From Solea solea (taxonomy: Eukaryota > Chordata > Actinopteri > Pleuronectiformes > Soleidae), in contig NC_081142.1 of assembly GCF_958295425.1 (NCBI RefSeq), positions 21,968,530 to 22,032,529 on the forward strand: 64,000 nucleotides of DNA. Reading direction: 5' to 3'. The notes under the pieces are model-generated. The model saw only the letters and a list, made by a program, of their open reading frames with translations, ran no database searches and was not told the DNA's origin. Within the stretch, counting starts at the first letter, position 1. Each line of letters begins with the position of its first letter. Both the position numbers and the translations under genes were made by a program. Positions 26,010 through 39,015 of this stretch are shown here, piece after piece.

Positions 26010-26314
26010 TGTTGAGTTGAAACAATTACTCGATTATTAATCCATCACTAAATGAATCGTCAACTATTTTGATAATTGATTAATAATCGGCTTGAAACAA
26101 GATTTCTGAATGTTTTAGCCTCTTAAGTGTGAATATTTTCTGGTTTCTTTGCTCCATATAAACAAAGAAATCATGAAAACTGAATCATTTTGGTTTGTTG
26201 AGAACATCATCATTTCCACGTTTGACAAACACGGATCGTTTTCCAACGTTTTCTGACATTTTATGGCCCAAACGATTACTCGATTATGACAATAATCGTT
26301 AGTTGCAGCTCTTG
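26010..26314 (+). mobile_element. TCGATTA-type MITE, copy 4 (best preserved)
   Basis: Left end gttgaaacaattactcgatt, right end aataatcgttagttgcagct; these ends are imperfect inverted repeats. The middle has tgaatattttctggtttctt and tttgacaaacacggatcg. About 300 bp with no coding frame. Confidence 0.68.
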
Positions 26315-27696
26315 TTATATGATGACCTTTGAACCCTGCGTGGATTCATTTTTGTAAGAAGATCATCGATCAGCGAATGCAGTTTTTATCGGCAGCTGTG
26401 TGGATGAGGATGTTTATTCGTTGACATCCAGTCTTTACTAACTGCCGGTTTGGTCTTTCTTTAACACGTAAGAACAGGAGCCTAAATGACCTCACTGATC
26501 CTGGCAGATCCAGACTAAACCCCTGCACGGAGAGTTCAGGTTGCTTCCTTTGTGGACGCAGAGATCTGCTGCTGAGATGCAGAGATTAGACTCAAAGATG
26601 ACCTCTTGTTTTGTTTTATGAAACTAACCGCCCCTAGGAGATCATACAGATTCTTGAACTTGAACTAAAATGACTTAGAAGGCATAAGACCCGCTGCAGA
26701 GGCTCAGGCTGACACAGGTCACCGCGCTGTAACGCCTGTTACACTTAGAAGACCGCAGCTTTGAAGAGCTCTCTCGTGTCGTGCCGGCCTTAACTCCATC
26801 ACTTGAACAGCTTCACATGAGGTGAATACAAAGCAGCTTTTCTGGCATTAAACTGCAGGACTTTCCTCAGGTTTCCTGTCCTCCGTCTCATCTTCTATCC
26901 GTCTCACTGGATATTTGTCTTCACCGCGGATCCTTTTGATCCTGAGAGCTTCTGTGAGTGACCTCTGTGCACGAGTGGGGGTTCTTTTACACACCCGTGG
27001 GCATTGGGTTGGCAAGTGTTAGCAGCATATTCAGCATTATTACTGGACGTATAAGGGGGGAAAAAAACCATGCTCAGCTGAACGACTCCTGGGTTTCTTT
27101 GAAAGAAGATGAAAAAAGAATAAATAAAAGGAGATCCCTCAGCTGCAGACGTTTTCCAAGTCAGAGTCGACATGACATTTGTAGCCTCACCTGTGATGGA
27201 AAGAGAATTAAGTCCTAGTCCTTTACTTAACCCTTTACAGGGCGCTCATTGAAGGACTTAACTAATTAAAAACAACCTTTTTCCTTGAATGGTCGGTCAA
27301 AAACTGGTCATGATGTGTGCAAAACATGCCGTTTTTAAGCCTAATATTTGTAATTCCACAGTTGAATGTAGGTCTAATGTCAGTATTCTTTACACTTTAG
27401 GCTCTGTAGTTTTGTATGAGACCATTGTAGTACGAGTAATGCAGTGTTTCTGTTACACATATAACCCTATAACACATATTTAAATGTGGAATATCTGGGA
27501 AATCATCTTCATCCTCTACAATCCAACGACCTGACACTAAAGCAGAGACTCCATTCAACTTGCTTGATTTAGCCCACATGTGTTTCTTCTGATTGTGATG
27601 TTTAAAGTTGTTCTTTTTGTCTGTTTGTTGAATAGTAAAAGCAAGTCTGCTGCTTGTTCTCCTGCCGTGGTTCCCACATTCATCACGACTGTGCAC

Positions 27697-27700
<4 letters not shown>

Positions 27701-27733
<33 letters not shown>
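27701..27733 (+). repeat. (CT)n microsatellite
   Basis: 16 CT units. It looks like a polypyrimidine tract and is followed by a CAG, making a false acceptor. Confidence 0.95.
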
Positions 27734-27735
<2 letters not shown>

Positions 27736-28485
27736 TATCTGCAGAGTGGTGTAGATAACATACTCAGGATCCTACTGTGGAAAAGGAGCCAGATCACAGG
27801 TGAGCTGAGACTCTTATTGCGACACAGCGCTGAAGGAAAGTACCTGAGTGAGGATCAGTGTCGTCGCACTGACACAGAGTCACTGACCCTGAGACTCTGA
27901 CTCGCTTCTTTATCAGTGACGTCGCCGCTATCGCAGAGACAAACATTTCCCCTCCTGTGTGCAGTAAAGTGACATTTAAGTGTGACCTGTGTAGAACCAG
28001 GTCACAGACTTAATCACTTTAAATAAATAAGTCTCTTTATCAGCCCCGCAGGGGAAATTCATTCTCACAAACCATGATTCTAATGACTGTTTTTTTCTAT
28101 AATGAATTCACGACATTGCGCTGCTTATTTACATCAGAAATGACACATTTGGCAAAAATGAATCTTGAAAACAATAAGAAAACCCATTAAAATGAACCAG
28201 TGGACCGTGACAATGAAATGTAAGTCAAAAATAATGGAATTTCTGCACATTAAATGCAAGCGTATACACATAATAAAAGCTGTTTAATTTAAATATCGAG
28301 AGCTGATGCTACAGTCCTGCTGAAGTGTTTGTACACTCTATTGTCTATTTTCTGTTTAAACTGCAATTTAATGCAATTTACATTTGCATTCCGTGGCAGA
28401 CGTGTGTGACATTTAATGCAAATCTCCAGTCTTGAGTCCATCTTTTATTTTAATCAATTCACAAAAGTCTTGAAAAAAGTCTTGG

Positions 28486-28487
<2 letters not shown>

Positions 28488-28518
<31 letters not shown>

Positions 28519-28907
28519 CTGAGAATCAGGGCTTTCACTGGCACATGCTCTTTGAATTACTTATCAGCATTAGCGCTCATGAACGTGTCATTAAAGCAAC
28601 AACAACAGGAGGAGGACTGGAGCGGCTTGTGTCTCCAGAGTGTGACGATTAATTCGCACCACTGTGGATGATGTGGTGATCTTTAGATATGATTGGAGAG
28701 TTGTATGTCCCCCGCACACACACACACACACACACACCTGTGGGACGCTGTCCACTGTCACATTTGCATAATTCACCAGAGTGAACTTTGTCTCATCTGC
28801 AGCTTCAAAACAAAATCCTTTTCCCTCCTTTTTATGCTTCAGCCAACGCACGGGGAGTGAAGCTGGTATGTGAATTTGGACGAAACGCAACTTGGGTAAA
28901 GGAAGTT

Positions 28908-28939
<32 letters not shown>

Positions 28940-28976
28940 CTGTTGTCATTCTGCTGCTGCCCCCCCCCCCCCCCCC
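28488..28976 (+). repeat. Microsatellite cluster: (CA)n, (CA)n, (TG)n, poly-C
   Basis: CA at 28488-28518, CA at 28715-28738, TG at 28911-28939 and a 17-C run at 28960-28976 occur within 490 bp. They account for the long minus-strand open frame in this segment. Confidence 0.93.
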
Positions 28977-29195
28977 GGGGGATTGTAACTGATTTATCCA
29001 TCACAATAAACGGCAGAGATGAGTTTAAACCATAATGGGAACACGGGACGTGGCTTTTAGTGAGACACCCACTAATCGATTCCCCCTCCGGCTGCAGTGT
29101 CTCACACACAGGCTCGTGACGTCGCTTCAGATGGAGCCTACACACACGCGGATGATGAACGGCCTTAATATTGGAACATTAGGCCGACACGCTCT

Positions 29196-29220
29196 CACTC
29201 ACTCACTCACTCACTCACTC
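29196..29220 (+). repeat. (ACTC)n microsatellite
   Basis: Six ACTC units. Confidence 0.9.
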
Positions 29221-30135
29221 TGCCACTTCACAAAAGTCTCACCTGCTAAGAAACACAGCAGCTCGACATCTTAACGACATCTTAACGACGCGTTCGCTGC
29301 TGTAAAAGAGACTTTTCTCAGCGTTCACTCTCCTGCACCAACGTCACAGGGCAACAGCATCTCCTGCTCTACTGCTACATTGTTAGGTGTTTGTGGGTGG
29401 TGACGCGTCTTAGATGAACACATTAACGCAGCTGCATTCTGTCTCGAATATGTTTAAGATGTACACGTCATCGCATTGAGGAGTTCCTCATGATGGGATG
29501 GCGTCGGGGTTCACAATGAAGAGCGGATGTATGGCTTGAGCTGCTGTCACCTATGATATTTATGATATTTGTCATAAAGAAGTCAATAACAAATCAACAA
29601 ATGTGGGATTCAATGGGATATTCAATTCAACCAGATTCGAAGAGGAATGTACAAAGAGATGTTCTATGAAACATAAATGAATATTTTACTGTATGATCAA
29701 AAACCTGCAGGACTGATGACGTTCACTGCAGCTAATTAGAAAATGGCAAATATCACACACTCAAATAAGCACCTGACATTTATTTAAGCTTAGAGCAAAC
29801 ACAGGGTAGGATTTCAACTCCAAGGTTCCGATAAAAGCATCTGCTGCACTGACACGACGGAACTTATTGACTCATTGTGTTGAAATATGAAGGAATGACA
29901 TGCAAAATATACATTAATCCAGCTTTAATTTTTACTAAAAAAAGAGCAATAAGAATCCTCAGAAGAAGCAGAAATAAGCAGAGATCCATCCAGCCTCTTA
30001 TTTGTGAAGTTAAAGTTATTCAAATGTACTAACCAGATACTGATGTTCTCCTCTTAGGTTGTTTCAGTTCAGTTTCTGCATCCAGATTTCAGTATAACAC
30101 ACAGTCTGCACATTCTTGTACCCTCTTTATGTTTT

Positions 30136-30599
30136 AACTAGTGCTGTCAGACGGTTAAAATGTTTAATCGCAATTAATCGCACTAATGTGATAGTTAACT
30201 CGCGATTAATCGCATTATCTAACAATTTTTAATGTCCCTTGATTTCTTTTTGTCCCAGTATTTTTTCTCATTTTAATGCTCTTATCAACATAGAAAAGTG
30301 GATCGTCTTGCTTTGTGCAAATGTCTTTTTTTTATTGAGACATTATCTCTGTCACCCTGCATATTTGTGAGTTATTCCTCTTATTGTGAGAGCCGCACAA
30401 TAATAAGAGAGGCTGTGAATAAAGGGTCGTTCTTCAATGCAGACGGAGTCCCGTGGTTTAATGTGTTGTTGCCGTAATGAGCTAATCCGAGCTAAAGGAG
30501 CTAGCGGTCTTTGGTGGTCTCCTTACTACGGTTCGGGGGTCTGCCAGCACATCATTATTTGGATGTGGGGATTGCGTCGTTTAACTGACAGCACTAGTT
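30136..30599. mobile_element. MITE with AACTAGTGCTGTCAG terminal repeats
   Basis: Exact 15-bp terminal inverted repeats at 30136-30150 and 30585-30599 bound 464 bp. The left part is rich in TTAATCGC motifs on both strands. No transposase frame. This is a familiar class of short inverted-repeat element in fish genomes. Confidence 0.7.
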
Positions 30600-30951
30600 T
30601 TAATCCTTAGATAGTGTTTTCTGCGGCACTTGCCAGGCCGACATTGTAAATAAGAACTTGTTCTTCATGTTTGGCCTGGTAAAATAAAGGTAAAATAAGA
30701 TTTTACCTTTTGTTTTAAGCAGCTGTCTCAAAAGCTGCTGAGATGCCTCCACAAAACCATGACGAGGAGATGCACATGTTGTGCTGCTGGAATGCTGCGT
30801 CGCCGTTTCAAGCACATCTCTGTTATTGTGAGACCTCAACCTCAAATAAAGGCCTTCTTAATGAACGGCGGTTTCCACCCTAATGGCAAGAATGTGGAGA
30901 GTGTTTATGTGCTTCATACAGATAATGATGATTAATGTTGACGACGTCACG

Positions 30952-30980
30952 GGAGGAGGAGGAGGAGGAGGAGGAGGAGA
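30952..30980 (+). repeat. (GGA)n microsatellite
   Basis: About nine GGA units, giving a poly-Gly frame. Confidence 0.93.
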
Positions 30981-31608
30981 GGCACAAGGCCGGGGCTTGT
31001 TTGGTCTGATTGAACGGAGCTGTCAGGAACTCTATGGCAACTGTCGCCATAAAGAAACCTTATTCTTTGGAGAAACGTGGAAAACACGGGAGACAAATGA
31101 GACGTCTCTAAAAAGGCACAGGAGTCAGGGCTGTGGACGGAGCTATAATTAGGAGCAGGCTCTCTGTTTCCAGCCTGATATCCTCATTAAACCCGTGTTT
31201 ACAAGTCAGAAACACAGAGGGGACGAGGGATTGCTGCACTCCAACGCATGCGGGTGACAAAAGATGCGGGGGTTCACAGGTCCACGGCGCTTCTAATGAC
31301 TCGTTTTACTCGGTGACAGAATCACCATTGTGACGTGAAACTGGCATGTGAGACAAGCTGAAGCCAGGCTGCGGGTTGTTGATTTTACAAATGGAAGAAA
31401 AAATAGGTAATACTTGTATACAGTATATATGTTTAGGGAAGCCATGGAGATAATTGACCTATTTCTATAGAGTCACTTAGTAACACATACTTTGATCAGT
31501 AGAGACATGAAGAGACCGCCCTGAAGTCCAGATAGTGGTGTTGATGGTGGTCAGTGACCTGCTGAGGCTGAAGAAGGATCAGATGAGATGTGAAGTGATG
31601 ATGTAGAC

Positions 31609-32133
31609 CAGGGGTGTCAAACTCCTTTAATTTGATCTCAAGTGGGCCGGACCAGTAAAGTAATAGCATAATAACCTATAAATAAGACATTTCTTGAGAA
31701 AAATAAGTGCAATTTCAAAAATGTTAGGCCTAAACTTACCATTTACACACGTTTGCATTCCAATCTACAAACCCCAGTGGATCTACACAGGCACAAAACA
31801 TTTAGTCACAGGTAGTGACTAGCATTTCATGTTCCGACCACTTAATATCAAGTGTGGCGATAGAATGTAGACAGAATATAACACGAAATATGTTTTTACA
31901 GCAGTAACAATAACACATTTCTTCTTCTTTTATTATTAATGTAATTTCTCTGTTTTTATTATTACTATTTTTTAGATTCCATAACAAAACGTGTCATAAG
32001 ATGTCATCATGAATATCTTGCTATACCATGATGGAATATTGTGTTTTAATTTTAAACTCAATTTTTGTTCTCTAGAGCGGCCTCCTCTCTCGACGCTCAT
32101 TGGCCCCCAGGTCTTTTGAGTTTGACACCCCTG
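31609..32133. mobile_element. hAT-type non-autonomous element
   Basis: Terminal inverted repeats CAGGGGTGTCAAACTC (31609-31624) and its exact complement (32118-32133) bound 525 bp. Inside are GGGCCGGACC and GGGCCGGTTC motifs typical of the GGCC-rich hAT-like elements of fish. Flanking 8-bp duplications are not clear. No transposase frame is present. Relatives lie at 55910-56149 and 12966-13215. Confidence 0.65.
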
Positions 32134-32624
32134 GATTAGAGTCAAGAACCGGCCCTCTGGTGGGCCGGTTCTTGCCCGCAGACTGTATATTTGACATCAT
32201 CGGGCATCCAGCCAACGTAACTGCCTGCTTAAGTTGCTGGACATGATGGGTTCCAAAAAAAAGGAAAGTAAATATAATAAAATTCATCATGTACTCATAC
32301 TGTGCTGGTTATCTGGCAACCCATGCAGCTTTGAGTGTGTGTGTGTGTGTGTATTTGTTTATTTTTTTTAACACACTAATGCATCACATCCGTAAGGATA
32401 GAGAGACAAGGTGAAATGTAACGAAAGCATGAAGTGTCACTTTCTGAGGGCTTATCAACAGCCTGGCCCTGAATCTACATGACAATACTGTACGTCTGCA
32501 AAAAAATACAAGCTCTTATAATTCCAGTTCAAAACAGGACAAATAATATTCAAAGCAAGACATAATTTACTTCCAAATAAAATAAAGACATTGTTTTCAG
32601 AGAGACAAGGAGGGAATACCTAAT

Positions 32625-32625
<1 letters not shown>

Positions 32626-32674
<49 letters not shown>
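32626..32674 (+). repeat. (ATCT)n microsatellite, 12 units
   Basis: Perfect tetranucleotide repeat ending at the left edge of a hAT-type element. Confidence 0.97.
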
Positions 32675-32675
32675 C

Positions 32676-33830
32676 CATGGTTCTCAAACTGTGGTACGTG
32701 TAACACCAGTGGTACACCAGCTTCCTCAGGTCCTACTTGGAGGAAAATCAGAAATAGTGTTCCGAAGAGTTTTGATAACATTGCGTAGAAAATGAAACAA
32801 ATAACAACAAAAATAATATTAAAGTCACCTTATCTCTCACTCTTAATCTAATGTCACTATACCAGTGTGTGAAATATATGTGAGGAAGAGGAGGAGGATG
32901 ATGAGTGAGCAAATGATCCTACTGGGAATAAATCTGCCTCCTAAAAACTATTTACACCACTGTATTTTAACGTTGGGGATAATGGTGTAACTTCCAGAGC
33001 AAGAAACACTTCAGAAATTTGCTCCACAAAAGTAAATCTGGTTTATTGTATTATTATAACTTATTATTATAAAACAAATAACTGTATTAAATCCTGCGAT
33101 GAGCCTCGTGCGTGGAGGTCAGAGGAGACGGCCGACGTCTTTCACACGAGTCTGCTCATCAGTTTCCATTGAATGTGTTTGCTTGACTTCTGACCTCGGC
33201 CGAAAACTAATGAAAGAATATAACTCACCTCTCATTCTGAAGGGCTTCTCTGAGTCAGTGGGGACAGACCGACTACGGCTGCCGCCTGTCCCTGTGAGGA
33301 CGCCGCTGATCGTGTTTCTTTTTTAACGACGCTGCTGGTGAGCGAGATTCGAATTAGAGCTTAGAAGAGAGATTGGACTCAAGCACACAATACTGAGAAA
33401 AAAAACAGAAATCCAAAAGGTCCACGTGCAAACAACTCCAGATTTAACAGTGCAATGATAGTTTGAAGTCAAGCTGCAGTATTTCTTTTCTTCTGTTGTG
33501 ACGCCAGCAGATCTTGACTGGTGAGATGTAAACATGTAAGAAGGGTAGACACTCTTTTTTTCCCTGTAATGCAATACATTCTGGCCTTGAGACACATCTG
33601 TGAGGTCGTCTGTGAAAAGAACCAACCCACAGACATCAAAACAGAAAACATCTTCACAAGTAAAACTGTTGATAGTTGGGTTTGCAGCTCTGTGAATATT
33701 GTCGTCACAAATATTGTTATTGTGATGTCATGATGGAATATCTCGATGTCATTTTAAGCACATATCACCAACCTTTAATGAACTGTTTTCTTCTTTCCCC
33801 AAAAAGTTTGACTTGAGTTTGAGAACCCTG
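32676..33830 (+). mobile_element. hAT-type element, sister copy of 43632-44178
   Basis: Starts CATGGTTCTCAAACT and ends AGTTTGAGAACCCTG (33816-33830). The first 220 bp match the element at 44178-43900 on the other strand. The copy is longer (1155 bp), so the middle part (about 32960-33780) may hold another insertion. It abuts the ATCT microsatellite on its left. Confidence 0.45.
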
Positions 33831-34227
33831 AACTAGCATGTTAGCTAACCTAGCATTTTCCTATTCCCACCGTTATGTCTTCAACTTCCTCTTTGCTTTT
33901 TTTGTCATTTATATTTGAACACATCTCCACTGCAGACTCTTGTTTTTCTTCTCCTCTGGTTGACATGTTTCACAGAGGGTTCCAAAGCTTTTTATGTCCA
34001 GGACTTTTGATGCTTAGCGGCTAGCTGTTCTCTGCTCTGTTAGCATCCTGTGAGTTGAAGTAGCATTAGCTGCGTCCAAAACATAATTTTTTGTCTTAAT
34101 ACATTACATTTCTTACACATATCACCTTTAAATCAAACTTATTACAACTAGTTGAAATGATGGTATATAGTATTTTTTGTTATGGAAAGTCAGACGTATA
34201 AGCTAATATGATATGTTTTTTTTTTTG

Positions 34228-37200
34228 AAAGATGGCGCCTGTGTGTATGGCCTGCCGTCTGTCTCTCCCAATGCTGTGTGTGTTTGTGCTGTTTGTGTCA
34301 CTTTTAGCTCTGAATGTCAACTCTCTGCTGGTGTACGATCGCCAAACTCTACTAAATGTTCGACTACAAACGAAAGATTTAGTAAATTTCGATCATCATG
34401 GTCATAAAACCTTGCCTCCGCTCCTATCGGGGATCCCTACTTACCTTTGCCGCGCCCCTGCTTCACCTCCGCGGCGTAAGCGCACTCGCCGCCGGGGAAA
34501 ACGCAGCGGTCGGCTGGTAAGGCTGAAGGCCTGTCTGCGTCTTTCGTCAGATTGTAGGATCAACTTTTCCCGGCGCTCTCCCCGGCTCCACTTGCCTACG
34601 GACGCCAGTGTAATTCCTGTCATCGGCCCGATCCGAGTGTCTCAGCTCCGTGGTCGCTGCGCTCTTCGTCCCTGCTGGCGCGTGGTGAATCTCTGCAACC
34701 TGCAGCCTCTGTATCGGGCTCCCCGGACAGCTCACATCGTTGACCCGCCGGTTCCTACCAGGATTGGCCTGGCAAATGCTAGATCGCTAGCGAACAAGAC
34801 TTTTATCTTGAAGGATTTCTTCTCATCCCGAAGTTTGGATTTTCTCTGTGTGACTGAGACGTGGCTGAGTGTTGGTGAGTCCAGTGCTTTCGCGGATCTT
34901 TTACCCCACGATTGCGGCTATTTTAACTCCCCGCGGATGTCGGGCCGAGGAGGAGGAATAGCGACTGTTTTTAAAAGTCATTTTAAATGTAAACAGATTT
35001 CACCATCAGTCTCGTTTACCAGCTTTGAACTGAGTTTATTTGAGCTGGGTCGCTCTCACACAGTGTTGTGTGCTGTGGTCTATCGCCCTCCCAGATACAA
35101 TAAGGACTTTTTAAATGACTTTGCTGATTTCTTGGCTGAAATAATGCCTAAATATGACCGTGTCCTTATTGTCGGAGATTTTAATGTTCACGTGTGTTGT
35201 CCTGAAAAGCCAATGGCTAAGGAATTCCTGCACCTCATCGACTCTTTTAATCTTGTGCAGTCTGTTTCTGGACCCACACATGAACGTGGTCACACACTTG
35301 ATCTTGTCTTGTCATATGGTTTGCCTGTTTTTAACTTGGAGATTTGTGATGCGGTGTTTTCTGATCACATGCCTGTGTTATTCGAGGTTGCTCTTGCCTG
35401 TAACACAGTTAAATCTGGCGGCGCTGCTCCTCGGAGCTGTCGTATTTTTAACCCTTCCACTACTGTTCAGTTCTCGGCTGCTTTTAATCAGGAGTGTGTT
35501 TCTCCTGGGTCTGTGTGTGATACAGAGGAGCTGAGCTCATGGTTTCACTCTACCTGCCAAACCGTTTTGGACGCTGTGGCTCCACTAAAAACCAGGCAGC
35601 CTAAAACTAAGTCTGAGCCCTGGCTGAACGAAAGGACTCATGCTGTCAGACGCGAGTGCCGTAGAGCAGAGCGCAAGTGGAAGAAGGACAAACTCCATGT
35701 GTCGTTCCAAACATTAAGAGACTGCTGGCGTCACTATCAGACAACCGTGAAAGATGCTAAAAGAAACCATTTCTCTGACATTATCCTGTCAAACAGTCAC
35801 AAGCCCCGTGTTTTGTTTGACACCATTAACTTGGTTCTTAATGCTCCACAGACTGCCTGTATGGAGGCCTCCACCACTGTTTGTGAGGACTTTATGCACT
35901 TTTTTATTGACAAAGTCTCTTCTGTTAGGGCTTTAATCTCACCTCCTGCATATGACCCCTCTGTCTCTGTTCCCTGCACGGCTGTTTTTAACCAGTTTGA
36001 ACCCGTGACATTGTCTTTTTTAAAGGAGGTTGTTGGTCGGCTGAAGCCCTCAGGTTCTCCAAATGATGCTGTCCCTCCTCGACTATTTAAAGAGGTTTTC
36101 CACACTATAGGGCCATCTATTATTCTGGTTTTAAATAGCAGTCTGTCCACAGGTGTGGTCCCCAAAAATTTTAAACATGCAGTAGTGCAACCTCTTATCA
36201 AGAAACCTGGTCTAGACCCTGCAGTTCCTGCAAATTTCAGGCCCATCTCCAAACTGCCTTTTATCTCAAAAATCCTTGAGAAGCTAGTCCATGGTCAAGT
36301 AATGGCCTTTTTAGAGGAAAATAATATCCTTGAGGTTTTCCAGTCCGGTTTTAAATCACTGCACAGCACCGAATCAGCACTTTTAAGAGTTTTTAATGAT
36401 ATCTTTTTAGCTACTGACTCTGGTGACTGTGTAGTTCTTGTGCTTTTAGACTTAACTGCTGCATTTGATACAGTGGATCACGAGATCCTGATCTCACGTC
36501 TGGAGGAGCAGGTGGGCATCAGGGGCACAGCTTTGGAGTGGTTCAGGTCATACTTGGCTGATCGAACTTTCTGTGTCAGCCTCGGTGACTCGACATCCTC
36601 CTCGGCTCCTCTCACCTGCGGGGTCCCACAGGGCTCAGTTCTGGGCCCCCTTCTTTTCTCTCTATATCTGCTCCCACTTGGCTCCATTCTTAGAAAGTAT
36701 GGCATCTCGTTCCATTGCTATGCAGATGACAGTCAAATCTACATGCCTATTAAAAAGAACGAAGTTAACTCCTTTAAAATTTTACTTCAGTGTCTTGATG
36801 ACATAAAGGCCTGGATGACTCTGAACTTTTTAAGTTTTAATGACAAAAAGACTGAAGTGATGGTGTTTGGTGGCACCACTGGGACCCCCCAAGTAGATCT
36901 GGGCTGCCTGGCACTGCTTTTAAAACACACTACCACAAATCTGGGGGTTAAAATCGACTCTGATCTGAAGTTTGACAACCAGATCAGGTCTGTTGTTAAA
37001 TCCAGCTTTTTTCAATTGAGGCAGCTGGCCAAAATAAAGCCAATTCTCTCGAGGCAACATTTTGAAATGGTAATTCACGCCTTTGTCACCACTCGGCTGG
37101 ATTACTGCAATTCGCTTTATGTGGGGGTTAGTGCGTCCTCCGTTGCCCGTCTTCAGATGGTACAGAACGCTGCCGCACGTCTTTTAACTGGCACACGTAA

Positions 37201-37806
37201 ATTTGAGCACATTTCCCCCATTTTAGCTTCACTCCACTGGCTGCCCATACATTTCAGGATCGATTTTAAAATGATTTTATTTGTTTTTAAATCCCTGAAT
37301 GGTCTTGCCCCGCCCTACCTCTCTGAGCTTCTACATCTATACTCACCCGCTCGCTCTCTCAGGTCATCGGATCAGCTGCTCCTGACTGTGCCTAAAACTA
37401 AGCGGAAGCTCAGAGGGGATCGTGCCTTCACTGTCGCAGCTCCAAAACTTTGGAACGATCTGCCACTGCGTATAAGACAGGCCTCGTCCTTGTCTGTTTT
37501 TAAATCCCTCCTTAAAACCCACCTTTTCTCTTTGGCCTTTGAAACCTCATGAGACGTTTGGTTTTTTATTTATTTTATATATTTTAATTTGAATAGAATT
37601 TATTGTTTTTTCTTTTTTGTTTGTTTTTTATTGTATGGCTGCTAATTCTTATTGTGTTTTATGATTCTAATTTATTTTAAGATGTTTTATCTCATTTTGA
37701 ACCTTTAATGTATAATGCCTTTTATTTATTCTGTACAGCACTTTGGTCCATTGTGGTTTGTTTAAAGTGCTTAACAAATAAAGTTGGATTGGAAGTTGGA
37801 TTGGAT
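34228..37806 (+). mobile_element. L2-type LINE retrotransposon, apparently intact coding sequence
   Basis: The element begins about GAAAGATGGCGCC and ends after AATAAA in a short tandem tail of the GTTGGATTGGAA type (37781-37806), as L2/CR1-group elements do. It holds one uninterrupted ORF (34232-37552). No clear target-site duplication is seen, which is common for L2. The left boundary is uncertain because the 5' end may be truncated, and no separate ORF1 was found. Confidence 0.9.
34232..37552 (+). CDS. L2 endonuclease-reverse transcriptase polyprotein (1106 aa)
   Basis: A single open frame. After a hydrophobic, then Arg-rich N-terminus (1-170) comes an APE-type endonuclease at about 176-390: TETWL with E209, GDFNVH with D316, and SDH at 377-379. 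The reverse transcriptase is at about 655-880: [21 protein letters not shown] with D740, [10 protein letters not shown] at 797-806, and the YADD catalytic box at 830-833. The C-terminal part (about 995-1075) has [13 protein letters not shown] and [13 protein letters not shown], characteristic of the L2 clade. The protein would nick the target and prime reverse transcription there. No stop or frameshift is seen, so this copy is young or was recently active. ATG at 34232 is the first in frame and sits in the conserved 5' sequence. Confidence 0.92.
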   Translation: MAPVCMACRLSLPMLCVFVLFVSLLALNVNSLLVYDRQTLLNVRLQTKDLVNFDHHGHKTLPPLLSGIPTYLCRAPASPPRRKRTRRRGKRSGRLVRLKACLRLSSDCRINFSRRSPRLHLPTDASVIPVIGPIRVSQLRGRCALRPCWRVVNLCNLQPLYRAPRTAHIVDPPVPTRIGLANARSLANKTFILKDFFSSRSLDFLCVTETWLSVGESSAFADLLPHDCGYFNSPRMSGRGGGIATVFKSHFKCKQISPSVSFTSFELSLFELGRSHTVLCAVVYRPPRYNKDFLNDFADFLAEIMPKYDRVLIVGDFNVHVCCPEKPMAKEFLHLIDSFNLVQSVSGPTHERGHTLDLVLSYGLPVFNLEICDAVFSDHMPVLFEVALACNTVKSGGAAPRSCRIFNPSTTVQFSAAFNQECVSPGSVCDTEELSSWFHSTCQTVLDAVAPLKTRQPKTKSEPWLNERTHAVRRECRRAERKWKKDKLHVSFQTLRDCWRHYQTTVKDAKRNHFSDIILSNSHKPRVLFDTINLVLNAPQTACMEASTTVCEDFMHFFIDKVSSVRALISPPAYDPSVSVPCTAVFNQFEPVTLSFLKEVVGRLKPSGSPNDAVPPRLFKEVFHTIGPSIILVLNSSLSTGVVPKNFKHAVVQPLIKKPGLDPAVPANFRPISKLPFISKILEKLVHGQVMAFLEENNILEVFQSGFKSLHSTESALLRVFNDIFLATDSGDCVVLVLLDLTAAFDTVDHEILISRLEEQVGIRGTALEWFRSYLADRTFCVSLGDSTSSSAPLTCGVPQGSVLGPLLFSLYLLPLGSILRKYGISFHCYADDSQIYMPIKKNEVNSFKILLQCLDDIKAWMTLNFLSFNDKKTEVMVFGGTTGTPQVDLGCLALLLKHTTTNLGVKIDSDLKFDNQIRSVVKSSFFQLRQLAKIKPILSRQHFEMVIHAFVTTRLDYCNSLYVGVSASSVARLQMVQNAAARLLTGTRKFEHISPILASLHWLPIHFRIDFKMILFVFKSLNGLAPPYLSELLHLYSPARSLRSSDQLLLTVPKTKRKLRGDRAFTVAAPKLWNDLPLRIRQASSLSVFKSLLKTHLFSLAFETS

Positions 37807-38779
37807 AAGCCAAAATAGATGCTGTGGTTTTGTGGTTACAGACACCAAACACTTGTGAAATGATCATTTAATTGCTAAAACTAAATGAAACATGGGGAGA
37901 TGTGAAGAAAGTGGTTTCCACACTGAAGTCATTGTACAATATAAGTCAGTCTGCCTGAACAGCAATGTAGAATATTAAAAGTTACATAAACGTGACTTTC
38001 AGCTGATTACAATTCAAATCATCTTCATAAAATGTCTCATGAATTCCACAGAGGAGTTTGAAGGTTATCACATCCTGTGTGTGTGTGTGTGTGTGTGAAA
38101 GAAAAAGGGAACGTCCGTCAAAAGGTCTCTTTCAGTGTGATGAAGATCCAGGTGTCAGGGGGACGGAAACACAGCTTGACTGCAACAACTACAAACATGA
38201 GGGATTTCTGAATATGTAGATGATTTACATGTGAGGTAAAGGTTAACATGCCTGATGAATAACAAAGAGATGTGTGTTTATAATGTGAGAGAAGGGGAAA
38301 GAAAAAACTGCATTAAAGCGTCCACACACTGTGTCTTCAATTTGCAGTTTTGATACCCAGGCTACATGGGTTCAATCATGTGTCAGTGTCCTGTTTTGTC
38401 CAAAAGCTGTATATCCAGTATTGACTGTCCCTGAGCTCAACATCTGGTCACAGCTGGTTACAGACTGACATGAGTGGCCTCTCGTCTCTGTTGAAAAACA
38501 GGGGACCTTGGACAGAAAAGACCAGATCAAATTCTACCGACTGCTTTTCTTCACTCCAATTTGTCACAATGTCATTTGGTACAGATGCTAACAATATGTT
38601 ATTTATCACCAAAATCTACACCACTATACGTCTGTGTAGGTTCCCAGTCATCCAGGTCATGGTAGACTTTAAGGCACATCGTCATCCCATCCCATATGTG
38701 TTCCGGTTTATCTGAGAAATTCAGGCGAATTTTCCCAGAAACGCAACGTCCAAAGAACTTCAAACCCATCCACATCCTG

Positions 38780-39015
38780 AGGCAAAGACTGGTTTCAACC
38801 CAAGGACAAAATGCCAAGTCACAAACTGAGTGATGTATGTTCAATAAGGAGGGCTCAGACTAAACAACTACTCTTTCGAGGATGCCAACGTTCACATTTT
38901 GGACCGAGAAGGCAGACGGTTTGTCTTTGTCCATTTAGAGCGACCTTCCTTGAACAGAGGAGGTCGTTTAAGACACCAATTTTCAGTGACCTACAATAAT
39001 GACTTCAGCTCTTCC
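38780..39015 (+). mobile_element. Probable Penelope-like retroelement fragment (GIY-YIG endonuclease end)
   Basis: From about 38880 one frame reads EDANVHILDREGRRF, VFVHLERPSLNRGGRLRH, then FSVTYNNDFSS. This resembles the tail that follows GIY-YIG endonuclease domains of Penelope-type elements in animals. The upstream frame is broken. It rests on memory of the motif only. The surrounding 38340-39250 is probably part of the same decayed element. Confidence 0.42.

Larger units (their letters stand above)
24722..30135. other. Intergenic, downstream of cyldl
   Basis: No gene supported. It holds a TA run (25582-25615), the TCGATTA MITE (26010-26314), a CT run and the microsatellite cluster near 28.5-29.2 kb. 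Open frames here are short, repeat-driven or lack splice support. Confidence 0.6.

Noticed and set aside
27746..27798. Exon-like segment between a CT-rich acceptor and a GTGAGC donor
   Set aside because: The polypyrimidine tract is a plain CT microsatellite, the encoded 18 residues match nothing I know, and no partner exon is seen.
28591..29145. Minus-strand open frame of 184 codons
   Set aside because: Built from two CA/TG microsatellites and a poly-C run that stay open in several frames; no domain, no splice support.
32626..32674. Regular short repeat considered as a CRISPR-like array
   Set aside because: Pure ATCT microsatellite without spacers; the genome is vertebrate.
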